Below, piece by piece: positions 19,041-26,335 of a stretch of 30,855 nt of DNA. The notes under the pieces were generated by a model. The model saw nothing but the letters and a program-made list of their open reading frames with translations, did not search any database and had not been told where the DNA came from. Position 1 is the first letter of the stretch. Each line of letters begins with the position of its first letter. The position numbers and the translations under genes were made by a program. Origin of the DNA: a virus; IMG/VR virus record IMGVR_UViG_3300020436_000050, positions 1 to 30,855 of that record. One strand, given 5' to 3'.

Positions 19041-19947
19041 CTGGTATATACCCAAATGTTTTCTCAAACTCTGCATATACTGACTTCATTAGTCTTGCAC
19101 AAGCTTTATATTGATCATCGGTGATATCTACTTTGTCAGAGTTATATTGATCACTCAAATATTCATATTTTGGTGGATTAGAACCCATATCTGGATAATA
19201 TACGTTTTCGTGGACTTTCGTAAAATTATATCCCAAGAAATCGGACAAATACTCTAATTCTTGTTTTTGTGTGTCTGGATTCCACAATTCCTCCATTACT
19301 ATCGCTCTTACATTTTCTACACCCCATATAAGTGCATGTCTTCGATATATCGATGAATAATAAGCGTTAGGTTCAAATCTACCAGACAACCACTGATACA
19401 TTACCTGTATAGGTGTCATATTTGGATATTCATTGTTTTTCACACACTTATTTGCCACAGAAAACAATCTTCTGATCGGATCTCTGAATTGCATGGTAAC
19501 TTTGATATCAAAGTGCTCCAACAATTGATCTCTGATAGTTTGCATGAATGGTATCGACAATAATGCATTTTGATTAGAAAAATCACCTACCCACTCGTAA
19601 TCATGCTTACAATTTTCCCAATGTTTCTTATAATACCAAATATAATTTTCTATGGATAAGGAATCGTAAAAAAATCGATTTTCTTCTTCTTGTGTCCACT
19701 TACCAACAACATATGGAGATAGGTGAGTGAGTAAATCTGGTTTTTTACGTTTTTTTGCAACATCTGGTCTAGGTCTCTTACCATCCAAACGAATATTATC
19801 TTCACCCATCATCATATTGAAAAGGTACATATGTTCCTTTGTATGACCAGTGTAAACGCACTTATGATCCCATGATACTGTGTAATGGAAAGGTGATGTT
19901 GCAGAAAAACAAGTTCCAGTATTGAGAAGTAGTTTTATTTTTCCCAT
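19024..19947 (-). CDS. Sulfotransferase-like protein (paralogue 2)
   Basis: This 307-residue protein begins MGKIKLLLNTGTCFSATSPF. The loop GTCFSATSP replaces the classical KxGTT motif, with Phe in the Lys position. It keeps VGDFSNQN, the 3'-phosphate motif QFRDPIRRLFSV, VMEELW, NVYYPDMG and the C-terminal FGYIPDEWNK. Its ATG lies in the last codons of the upstream paralogue (13-bp overlap across a Trp-Glu-Lys-stop sequence), and its own end contains the next start in the same manner. This nesting implies translational coupling along the array. It is divergent from its immediate neighbours in the middle part, so it is not a recent copy. Likely PAPS-dependent; acceptor unknown. Confidence 0.8.
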   Translation of the reverse strand: MGKIKLLLNTGTCFSATSPFHYTVSWDHKCVYTGHTKEHMYLFNMMMGEDNIRLDGKRPRPDVAKKRKKPDLLTHLSPYVVGKWTQEEENRFFYDSLSIENYIWYYKKHWENCKHDYEWVGDFSNQNALLSIPFMQTIRDQLLEHFDIKVTMQFRDPIRRLFSVANKCVKNNEYPNMTPIQVMYQWLSGRFEPNAYYSSIYRRHALIWGVENVRAIVMEELWNPDTQKQELEYLSDFLGYNFTKVHENVYYPDMGSNPPKYEYLSDQYNSDKVDITDDQYKACARLMKSVYAEFEKTFGYIPDEWNK

Positions 19948-20852
19948 TGACTCGGTATGTAGTTGAAGTATGATTTAAAGTTGTTATAAACCCATGCTAA
20001 CTTATTTCTACCATATTGTAAATCATCATTTGACAAATCTTGCATATCTGAACTCCATTGATCTCTGAGACCTTCTATTTCTGGTCTTTTTGTTCCCCTC
20101 TCTGGAAAATATACGTTATCATGCATTTTGTCAATTGTCATACCAATGAAGTCAGATAAACCACTTGGATCTTCCCACACTTCTTCCATAATAACAGGAT
20201 ACACGTTTTTGAAAGCGGATTTCCAATTTTTTAAATTTGTGATGTAATCAGGAACTAAAAATGGTTCTGGGTTTATTAATTTTGATTTCCAAAAAGAAAT
20301 ACTGTCAGGATACTGCTCCTTTATCCTCTGCCAATAGGCAAGTTTTTCTGGATCTCTTATTTTCCACCCTTCATACGCTTTATCATTTTCAGTGCTCATT
20401 TTATACCATGCAGAAATTTGCGAATATGATCTACGAACAGGATGCCTCCAAATCATTGTAACTCTTACGTCAAATTCTTCTTCTAATGCAGGTGCTATCT
20501 CTTTTAGGAAGTAATCTGGTAGATCACCATTACTATTTGAGAAATCACAAACACCTCTATGACTATCTTTTACTTTACTCTTCATATACTCAATATACCA
20601 TGGCAATGTGGTATTTTTTCTGACAAAATCAAACTTTCTATGTTTGTGATCAGTGTGCCAATAGTATCTTGCATGAACTGGTTTATATTTTCTCTCATAC
20701 AAATAATATAACATATTAGGTTCTGTTGTTGAACCCTTTTTGTCACTTGTGAAGTTATGATGACCATAACCCACGTTATCAAGAGTGTAGCATAGTGGTT
20801 TTGTAGCAGACCACCCTACCCCTGCGTTTATATGAAGGATTGGTTTAGTCAC
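19935..20852 (-). CDS. Sulfotransferase-like protein (paralogue 3)
   Basis: This 305-residue protein starts at GTG (20852), overlapping the stop of the oxygenase gene by 8 bp; no ATG is available before the conserved N-terminus (PILHINAGVGWSATKPLC). The 5'-loop is GVGWSATKP with Trp in the usual Lys position. It also has VCDFSNSNGDLPDYFL, a 3'-phosphate motif IWRHPVRRSYSQ (His replaces the usual Asp), VIMEEVWED, NVYFPERG and the C-terminal FNYIPSQWEK. The family is known to transfer sulfate from PAPS. The direct join to the 2-oxoglutarate oxygenase suggests the two act on the same substrate, perhaps hydroxylation followed by sulfation; that order is inference. Confidence 0.8.
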   Translation of the reverse strand: MTKPILHINAGVGWSATKPLCYTLDNVGYGHHNFTSDKKGSTTEPNMLYYLYERKYKPVHARYYWHTDHKHRKFDFVRKNTTLPWYIEYMKSKVKDSHRGVCDFSNSNGDLPDYFLKEIAPALEEEFDVRVTMIWRHPVRRSYSQISAWYKMSTENDKAYEGWKIRDPEKLAYWQRIKEQYPDSISFWKSKLINPEPFLVPDYITNLKNWKSAFKNVYPVIMEEVWEDPSGLSDFIGMTIDKMHDNVYFPERGTKRPEIEGLRDQWSSDMQDLSNDDLQYGRNKLAWVYNNFKSYFNYIPSQWEK

Positions 20853-21444
20853 AATCTATAAAATAATCAAAGTCCATTCTGTGTGATAGTATCTTATCAG
20901 GGTCAGCAAAAAACACAGTTAGGTTTACCCTTTCATTGTCACCTGACATAAACCTATGCCAAGTTTTAGGTCTTGGATTGTGAGCGAACAATCTATTTGG
21001 TTTCCACTCAATTTCTACTTCTCTATCTGAAGGTTTATCGGGTTGATTGTGATCCCCGTTATCATTCGTGGAAGGATTGTCGCACAAAATAGTGCCTTTG
21101 TTTTTTTCAGGAGCCACATACAATACTGACGTATGTATTCTTGAAGAATTGTCAATATGACAGGGGTAAACTGTATTAGGTGACATAATAACCCAATGAT
21201 TCAATTTTACTAATTTATTATATTTTCTATGATCTTGAAAAGACATGAATTCCTTTGTAAGTTCAGGAATCAAGTCATCTTTTACATAATTAGTGTATTT
21301 TCCAGTGGGAGTGTTTGATCCAACTTTTTTATATTTTTCAAACTCGATTCTTGCTAAATCTTGAATAGTATTGAATCGATCTGGTGATAGAAAATTATCA
21401 ACTATCCCATACTCCCACGGATCTGAATATATCTGTAAATTCAT
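20845..21444 (-). CDS. 2-oxoglutarate/Fe(II)-dependent oxygenase
   Basis: This 199-residue protein from ATG at 21444 forms a TAATG overlap with the preceding stop; a TTG four codons earlier is less likely. It carries the facial triad and cosubstrate Arg of the double-stranded beta-helix oxygenases: YPCHIDNSS (H96, D98), then NPRPKTWHRF (H163) and ERVNLTVFF (R172). A strand IHTSVLYVAP follows the HxD, and WKPNRLFAHNP precedes the distal His, both typical of the prolyl-hydroxylase-like branch. Such enzymes hydroxylate proteins, small molecules or nucleobases with O2 and 2-oxoglutarate. It sits within the sulfotransferase array and would be able to create hydroxyl acceptors for them. The substrate cannot be read from the sequence. 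Confidence 0.85.
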   Translation of the reverse strand: MNLQIYSDPWEYGIVDNFLSPDRFNTIQDLARIEFEKYKKVGSNTPTGKYTNYVKDDLIPELTKEFMSFQDHRKYNKLVKLNHWVIMSPNTVYPCHIDNSSRIHTSVLYVAPEKNKGTILCDNPSTNDNGDHNQPDKPSDREVEIEWKPNRLFAHNPRPKTWHRFMSGDNERVNLTVFFADPDKILSHRMDFDYFIDCD

Positions 21445-22490
21445 TAGATATGCCAATAATCAAATTTGTAATCTATCGGTTCTCCCCAGTTCATAGGTAG
21501 AGAACCGTAATAATCCTTCCAATCGTCGTAAATTTTTTGATATTGTTCTTTTAGTTTGATATATGTCTCTTTCGTAAGTTCCATGTTCTGTCCATACGCT
21601 TGACAGGGGACATCTCTATCAAATTCTACGAAATGACCTTTATCTGGAGAATAAAGATTTTTCCATAGATTATCAATAGGATGATCTAGGAATTGTGAAA
21701 GCACTTTCTTTGCAGTGCCATCATCTTCCCAAAGTTCTTCCATAACAGCAACATGAACATTATCTTTTCCAAAGACTTCATAGATACGCTTGATTTTTTT
21801 AATATAGTTTGTAAAATTGATTTCAATCGGACCTGAAAAACCAAACGATTGGAATTGATTATTGATTATTTTTCCCAATCCTTTACTATTTGTCTGCGTT
21901 CCATCTGGTGTCAACAATCCATCTGCTTCACCTGCCTTTTTCTTTTCTTGTCTATAGAGATATTGTGAATAAGCACGACGAACAGGATCTCTTGCAATTA
22001 GAAGAAATCTGACATCAAATTCAGACTTGAGTAATGCAAAAAATTCTTCCAAATCTCTTCTATGTGATTTGTAACCTAAGTAACAATCACCTGCAGACTT
22101 ATAACCTTTAGTAACAACATGATCATGGAGTGCGTGAAAAAAATCTAATTGTTTTCTTTCTGTTCTCTCACCTGTCATCAGATTGTCAAAGTGTGAAATA
22201 GGAAAATCATGAAGAGGTTGAAGATCAACAGTAAGATTCATTCTATGAGTGCTAGGTTCATAACTCATATAATTTTCCCAAGTATTGTTACGTACTTGAT
22301 CGTAAATGTTGGTCAGTATTCTTGATGACTTAGGATTTCCTTGATAACTTGGATAGCGATCAGGACCGAGATATTTAAATTGTTTAGTATAACCAAAGTG
22401 AGCGTACTTGGCATTACGTTGAAGAGTATATACAAGTGGAGAAGTTGCTGACCAACTAAATCCACCAACTAAAAGCATTTTTGGTTTCAT
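21444..22490 (-). CDS. Sulfotransferase-like protein (paralogue 4)
   Basis: This protein is 348 residues from ATG at 22490, which makes an ATGA overlap with the upstream stop. A 19-residue extension from 22547 is open but lies wholly inside the upstream gene and lacks conservation. The N-terminus MKPKMLLVGGFSWSATSPLV is nearly the same as in paralogue 5, showing a recent tandem duplication. The 3'-phosphate motif is IARDPVRRAYSQY; VMEELWEDDG, NLYSPDKG and YYGSLPMNWGEPI follow. Compared with paralogue 5 it carries an insertion of about 30 residues after the RDPVRR helix (EKKKAGEADGLLTPDG and on) plus a longer central part. The DFSN motif of the other paralogues is lost here. Confidence 0.82.
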   Translation of the reverse strand: MKPKMLLVGGFSWSATSPLVYTLQRNAKYAHFGYTKQFKYLGPDRYPSYQGNPKSSRILTNIYDQVRNNTWENYMSYEPSTHRMNLTVDLQPLHDFPISHFDNLMTGERTERKQLDFFHALHDHVVTKGYKSAGDCYLGYKSHRRDLEEFFALLKSEFDVRFLLIARDPVRRAYSQYLYRQEKKKAGEADGLLTPDGTQTNSKGLGKIINNQFQSFGFSGPIEINFTNYIKKIKRIYEVFGKDNVHVAVMEELWEDDGTAKKVLSQFLDHPIDNLWKNLYSPDKGHFVEFDRDVPCQAYGQNMELTKETYIKLKEQYQKIYDDWKDYYGSLPMNWGEPIDYKFDYWHI

Positions 22491-23365
22491 GAGTAACTTA
22501 TTGGTTGTCCCCAATGAAGAGGAAGAGAACCATAGAAATCCTCCCAATCATCGTATATATGTTGACATTGCTTTTTCATAGAATAGTACAAATAAGGTGT
22601 AAGTTCAAGTAAGTCTTGTCCATACGCTTGACAAGGCACGTCTTTATCATATTCTACAAGGTGACCTCTATCTGGAGAGTAGAGATTTTTCCAGAGGTCT
22701 GTAATTTGATGGTCTAAAAACTTTGAAAGTTCTTTTTTTGCAGTGCCATCGTCTTCCCACAGTTCTTCCATAACAGTAATATGAGTATTATCTTCACCAA
22801 ATTTTTTATGAAGTTTATGAATCTTCCTCATATAATCAATAAACTTATATTGAAATTTTCCTCTTATTTTTAGTTTACAAAGGTATTCTGAAAAAGCACG
22901 ACGAACAGGATCCCTCGCAATTGAAAGAACTTTGACATCAAACTCTTTCAGAAGTAATCTATGAAATTCCTCTTCATTAGTTGTCATTACTCTACCCACA
23001 GACTTATAACCTTTTGTTATGACATGATCAAAGACTGCATGATAAAAATCTATGAGAGCGTGAAAAAAATTTTCACTTGTCATAAGTTTCTTTATGTGCG
23101 AAAGAGAAAAATCATTAAGAGGTTCAAGGTCAACAGTGAGATTCATGTTATGAGTGGCTGGTTCATAACTCATATAATTTTCCCAAGTTCCATTCAAAAC
23201 ATGATCAAATATATTGATAGTTTCATTTTTATGTGTTTTGAAAAACCACATTAAAATCTTACTATAACCAAAATGTGCGTACTTGGCATTACGCTGCAAA
23301 GTATAAACAAGTGGAGAAGTTGCAGACCAACCCCACCCCCCAATCAGAAGCATTTTTGGTTTCAT
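22487..23365 (-). CDS. Sulfotransferase-like protein (paralogue 5)
   Basis: This 292-residue protein is the compact twin of paralogue 4, sharing MKPKMLL at the start, SPLVYTLQRNAKYAHFGY, and long identical stretches such as ELWEDDGTAKKELSKFLDH and DVPCQAYGQ. The 5'-loop is GWGWSATSP and the 3'-phosphate motif IARDPVRRAFSEYL. It ends FYGSLPLHWGQPISYS. Only 10 bp separate its ATG from the ATG of the divergent plus-strand paralogue 6, so any promoters for the pair must lie inside the opposing coding sequences. It heads the minus-strand run that continues to the terminator near 13890. Function: probable PAPS-dependent sulfotransferase with an altered phosphosulfate loop; acceptor unknown. Confidence 0.82.
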   Translation of the reverse strand: MKPKMLLIGGWGWSATSPLVYTLQRNAKYAHFGYSKILMWFFKTHKNETINIFDHVLNGTWENYMSYEPATHNMNLTVDLEPLNDFSLSHIKKLMTSENFFHALIDFYHAVFDHVITKGYKSVGRVMTTNEEEFHRLLLKEFDVKVLSIARDPVRRAFSEYLCKLKIRGKFQYKFIDYMRKIHKLHKKFGEDNTHITVMEELWEDDGTAKKELSKFLDHQITDLWKNLYSPDRGHLVEYDKDVPCQAYGQDLLELTPYLYYSMKKQCQHIYDDWEDFYGSLPLHWGQPISYS

Positions 23366-23375
23366 AGATATAGTT

Positions 23376-24290
23376 ATGAAATTAAGGACTCCACTTATAA
23401 TCGGTGCAGGTACTGGTTGGTGTGCTACAAGTCCTCTCTACATGACTTTACAGTGCTCAAATAAATGTGCTCACGTTGGATTGAAGAAAGAAGATCATCT
23501 TTTGTATCATGTGTACACTAATAACGCTTGGGAATGGCGAAAACCTGATTATGAGAATCTAATCAAAGATTCTATGAGTCCAGTTTGGAAATATGAGTGG
23601 GGAAGACGAAGTAAATATGCATTTCATCAAAATTTAGACGAAATTCATGAATTGTACACAAAACCAACTCTTGAAACTTACATCAACTATTATATTCGAC
23701 ATTATCAAAGAGTAAAACACGAATATTCGTATGTTGCCGACTTTTCAAACAGCAATGCTCAATTACCACTAAGTTTTTTAGAAAAAATTGCTCCAGAACT
23801 GAAAAAACACTTCAAAATCAAAGTTTTGATCATTTTTCGTGATCCAGTTCGTAGATTATACAGTGAATTATCTCACAAATATCAAAATGACGAAAATTTA
23901 CGTAAAAAATACCCAACTTCCAAAGATTATTACTGGAGTTATCTTAAGATAGGCAATTATAGCATAAATTGCGAATATGTCAAGCGAATAAAGTATTATA
24001 AGTCCGTTTTTGATACCACAAGTGTGGTTTCTGAAGATCTTTGGGGAGGAAAGAATGATGCTTTAGCAAAACTTAGCAATTTTTTACAGTTTGACATCAA
24101 AAACCTATGGCCTAACTGCTATTATCCTGAAATGGGAACAAAAGCACCTCACTATGAGAACCTTGCTGACCAGTATGAGTCGGATTTAGAGGATTTGACC
24201 CATGATGACTTGGTTTTTGGTCGAAAGTACCTTGCAAAGTACTATGATGAGTGGTATAATGAGTTTGGAACAACGCCTTGGAGGTGTTGA
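23376..24290 (+). CDS. Sulfotransferase-like protein (paralogue 6)
   Basis: This 304-residue protein is the only sulfotransferase of the island on the plus strand. It begins MKLRTPLIIGAGTGWCATSP; the loop GTGWCATSP again has Trp at the usual Lys position and Cys for Ser. It keeps VADFSNSNAQLP, the 3'-phosphate motif FRDPVRRLYSEL, SEDLWGGKN in place of the MEELW block, NCYYPEMG, and ends with WYNEFGTTPWRC. Its last 49 bp overlap the 3' end of the convergent SGNH gene (24242-24823), so one DNA stretch codes for the conserved C-termini of two protein families. No separate promoter can be identified in the 10-bp gap ahead of it. Acceptor unknown. Confidence 0.82.
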   Translation: MKLRTPLIIGAGTGWCATSPLYMTLQCSNKCAHVGLKKEDHLLYHVYTNNAWEWRKPDYENLIKDSMSPVWKYEWGRRSKYAFHQNLDEIHELYTKPTLETYINYYIRHYQRVKHEYSYVADFSNSNAQLPLSFLEKIAPELKKHFKIKVLIIFRDPVRRLYSELSHKYQNDENLRKKYPTSKDYYWSYLKIGNYSINCEYVKRIKYYKSVFDTTSVVSEDLWGGKNDALAKLSNFLQFDIKNLWPNCYYPEMGTKAPHYENLADQYESDLEDLTHDDLVFGRKYLAKYYDEWYNEFGTTPWRC

Positions 24291-24823
24291 GCGATCAAAT
24301 TGTGACCTTCTTTGCTAGGGTGACCAGTAACATAATGTTTGGGGTGTGTTTCTGGGGTGCCAATCAGGTCATACAAGGTCACCATGTCGCTCCAAGGCAC
24401 CAACTCTTTGAAAATACAGTCATTCTCCATATTTTTTTCTGATCCTTCGCTCGCTCTCCAGAAATAATGTGGAATATCTCGTAAATACTGCTCTAAAATA
24501 TAAACATTCCTCCACAAATTCAACATTCTCAACTCCTGAGAGTCCAAATACTTGTAATATACCCTTGACTCAGTGTTTTTTGTCCAAGGAGTTATGTTTT
24601 TCCAACCATTTTTATGGTAAATTATCCTTCTTGGCACAGTAAATTGAGTAACAACGTAGTCAACATCAGGATTTTGCTCAATATACTCTATTGTCTTCAT
24701 GACAATCATGTCATTTGACATACCACACTGGGCAATATTAGTGTGATCTTTTGAAAATCTTTCTTTTTCTCGATTTTCTAACTCATCACCGTATGTTAGA
24801 CTACATCCAGAAAACAAAATCAT
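24242..24823 (-). CDS. SGNH-hydrolase-like protein (paralogue 2)
   Basis: This 193-residue protein is the shortest SGNH-like member. It begins MILFSGCSLTYGDELENREKE with the putative nucleophile Ser in SGCS, followed by CGMSNDMIV (block III-like Asn) and the C-terminal YVTGHPSKEGHNLIAQHL with the putative catalytic His. The usual Asp three residues before that His is Val. A conserved VVTQFTVPRR strand corresponds to VIQFT in the paralogues. It is transcribed convergently with sulfotransferase paralogue 6 and overlaps it by 49 bp, and is divergent from the YWGG gene at 24859 with only 35 bp between the two starts. Probable esterase or acyltransferase fold; activity uncertain. Confidence 0.75.
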   Translation of the reverse strand: MILFSGCSLTYGDELENREKERFSKDHTNIAQCGMSNDMIVMKTIEYIEQNPDVDYVVTQFTVPRRIIYHKNGWKNITPWTKNTESRVYYKYLDSQELRMLNLWRNVYILEQYLRDIPHYFWRASEGSEKNMENDCIFKELVPWSDMVTLYDLIGTPETHPKHYVTGHPSKEGHNLIAQHLQGVVPNSLYHSS

Positions 24824-24824
24824 G

Positions 24825-24832
24825 AATAAATA
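24825..24832 (+). promoter_or_regulatory. Possible late-type promoter element
   Basis: The octamer AATAAATA, preceded by G, differs from the T4 late consensus TATAAATA in its first base. It lies 26 bp ahead of the plus-strand YWGG gene at 24859, and an AAGGAA ribosome-binding site follows at 24845-24850, well spaced for that ATG. The match could be chance in AT-rich DNA, but the placement in the only gap between two divergent genes is suggestive. Confidence 0.4.
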
Positions 24833-24858
24833 GGGGTAAATAACAAGGAAAAAACAAA

Positions 24859-25602
24859 ATGTTCACATACTGGGGTGGAATTAGAAGTGGTAAGATGCAG
24901 ATATGGCAACTATTTGAGTTGAATGGAAAGACAACTGCTATTTCTACAATCTCAGGAAAGAAGTGGCCTGCATTTTTTATATTATATAGTGGTGGTGAGC
25001 GTTCTCATATACTATATGAAGAAGATAATCATATCAAAACTAAATTTCACAAACCTGCTTGCATCATAGATGGTGAGTATGATCTCAAGTCTGATTGGGG
25101 TAAAGATGGAATTGAAAGAGAGAGTGGTTGGTCAACTGATCCACAAGTATTATATAAGTCTTTCAATAGAGTATTTGAAAAAGATCTCATAGTGAATCCT
25201 TTTCTATTATTTGGATACTATGGTAAGGTAGGAACTGAAGAATTCAATGAGATGGTAGAGAAAAGACAACCTAATATGAAGGTAGATCTAGACTATACGA
25301 TTAGTGAACTAAAGAAGAGACGTAATATCATACCATACAAAACTGACAAGGTACACGAAAAATACTTATTCAATATGCTTACTGTGCAGAAGGAGAAGAG
25401 AGAAAAGGTACTAAAGTGTAGTCAGCAACTTACACCTTTGATTGAAGGTTTACTTACTGAGTATGAAATACCTTTTGAAAAGTTTGATTTAGATGCTGCT
25501 TTGTTGAATAATGATTACTCTACGTTTGGTTTAGATAAACCGCTACCTAAGAAAATTCTTGAAGAAGATATGAATGCTGCTCGAAAATTTTATCAGCAAT
25601 AA
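24859..25602 (+). CDS. YWGG-family protein of unknown function (copy 2, short)
   Basis: This 247-residue protein begins MFTYWGGIRSGKMQIWQLFE, aligning with YWATPNMGKMHLMQLIE and YWGGCTGAKRFVKKLM in the other copies. It keeps the RRNIIPYKTDKVHE block (154-167) and a C-terminal PFEKFDLDAALLNNDYSTFG block, but lacks about 50-130 residues in the middle relative to copies 3 and 1 and the final AKEYIxxRGxKD tail. RSGK in the first loop is the closest of the three to a nucleotide-binding loop. A good ribosome-binding site (AAGGAA) lies 8 bp ahead of the ATG. Its last 56 bp overlap the convergent SGNH gene. Function unknown; a shortened but intact reading frame suggests it is still expressed. Confidence 0.68.
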   Translation: MFTYWGGIRSGKMQIWQLFELNGKTTAISTISGKKWPAFFILYSGGERSHILYEEDNHIKTKFHKPACIIDGEYDLKSDWGKDGIERESGWSTDPQVLYKSFNRVFEKDLIVNPFLLFGYYGKVGTEEFNEMVEKRQPNMKVDLDYTISELKKRRNIIPYKTDKVHEKYLFNMLTVQKEKREKVLKCSQQLTPLIEGLLTEYEIPFEKFDLDAALLNNDYSTFGLDKPLPKKILEEDMNAARKFYQQ

Positions 25603-26335
25603 TCTTATGACCCCTTGCACTTGGATGTGATCCAGAAAATCTTTTGTTTAGATTATTGTCTAGCACTTCACTTTTAAGATCACGAGTAAAATTAGGATTG
25701 TACCATTTCCATCGACCTCGATTCTCTTGTGAGATACGAGTTTCAACTGGCAACTTTAGAATATTTTTCAGTTCTATGATCTCAATATCGTGACCCACTA
25801 GACTATACCAAACATTTCTACATTCAGGTTTACCATATCTTCTGTCTCTTGGTGTTTCGCCTAGATTGAGATGAATAACTTTGCACTTATCTTTGAGATA
25901 ATTGCGTATCATAAACATATTTTTCCAATAATTATCAATAGAGAATTGATCATTCACCGCTACGTGCTTCATGTATGCTTTTTGTGCTTGTTCTTTGTCA
26001 TTGTTGGCATAAAGGTATGAATCTCTTTCCATCCACTTTGCTGGCATGTGATGTGTCTTGCCAGTTTTATCGTACCACAACCACCTTTTCTCTTGACTAA
26101 ACTGAATGATTGCAACATCACAAGTATTACCTTCCTCAAACCATTCAATAGTTTTTTTGACAATCCAATCATTACTTGTGCCACTACATGAAATATTCAC
26201 ATATGTTTTACCTAACCTTTCCGCTACCAGATTCGAGAACCTTTCTTTTTCTCTTTTAGCGTGATTCTGTTCAGGTCCTTGTAACTCTTCACCCCAAGTA
26301 TAACTGTCACCACAAAAGAATAAATTTACTTTCAT
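25547..26335 (-). CDS. SGNH-hydrolase-like protein (paralogue 3)
   Basis: At 262 residues this is the longest SGNH-like member. Block I is FFCGDSYTWGEELQG, with GDS as in classical GDSL enzymes (the others have GCS). Then come NISCSGTSNDWIVKKT (block III-like Asn), VAIIQFSQEKRW, and the C-terminal SGSHPSARGHKIIADKIF. The residue three before the presumed catalytic His is Ser rather than Asp. Its ATG overlaps the stop of the next paralogue (ATGA), so paralogues 5, 4 and 3 form one tight minus-strand cluster. The 3' end overlaps the convergent YWGG gene by 56 bp. Likely esterase, deacetylase or acyltransferase fold; substrate unknown. Confidence 0.76.
   Translation of the reverse strand: MKVNLFFCGDSYTWGEELQGPEQNHAKREKERFSNLVAERLGKTYVNISCSGTSNDWIVKKTIEWFEEGNTCDVAIIQFSQEKRWLWYDKTGKTHHMPAKWMERDSYLYANNDKEQAQKAYMKHVAVNDQFSIDNYWKNMFMIRNYLKDKCKVIHLNLGETPRDRRYGKPECRNVWYSLVGHDIEIIELKNILKLPVETRISQENRGRWKWYNPNFTRDLKSEVLDNNLNKRFSGSHPSARGHKIIADKIFEQHSYLLQEFS

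Noticed and set aside
22491-22547. N-terminal extension of sulfotransferase 4 (from 22547)
   Set aside because: The extension lies inside the upstream paralogue's coding end, has no similarity to other N-termini, and the ATGA overlap at 22490 matches the island's usual junctions.
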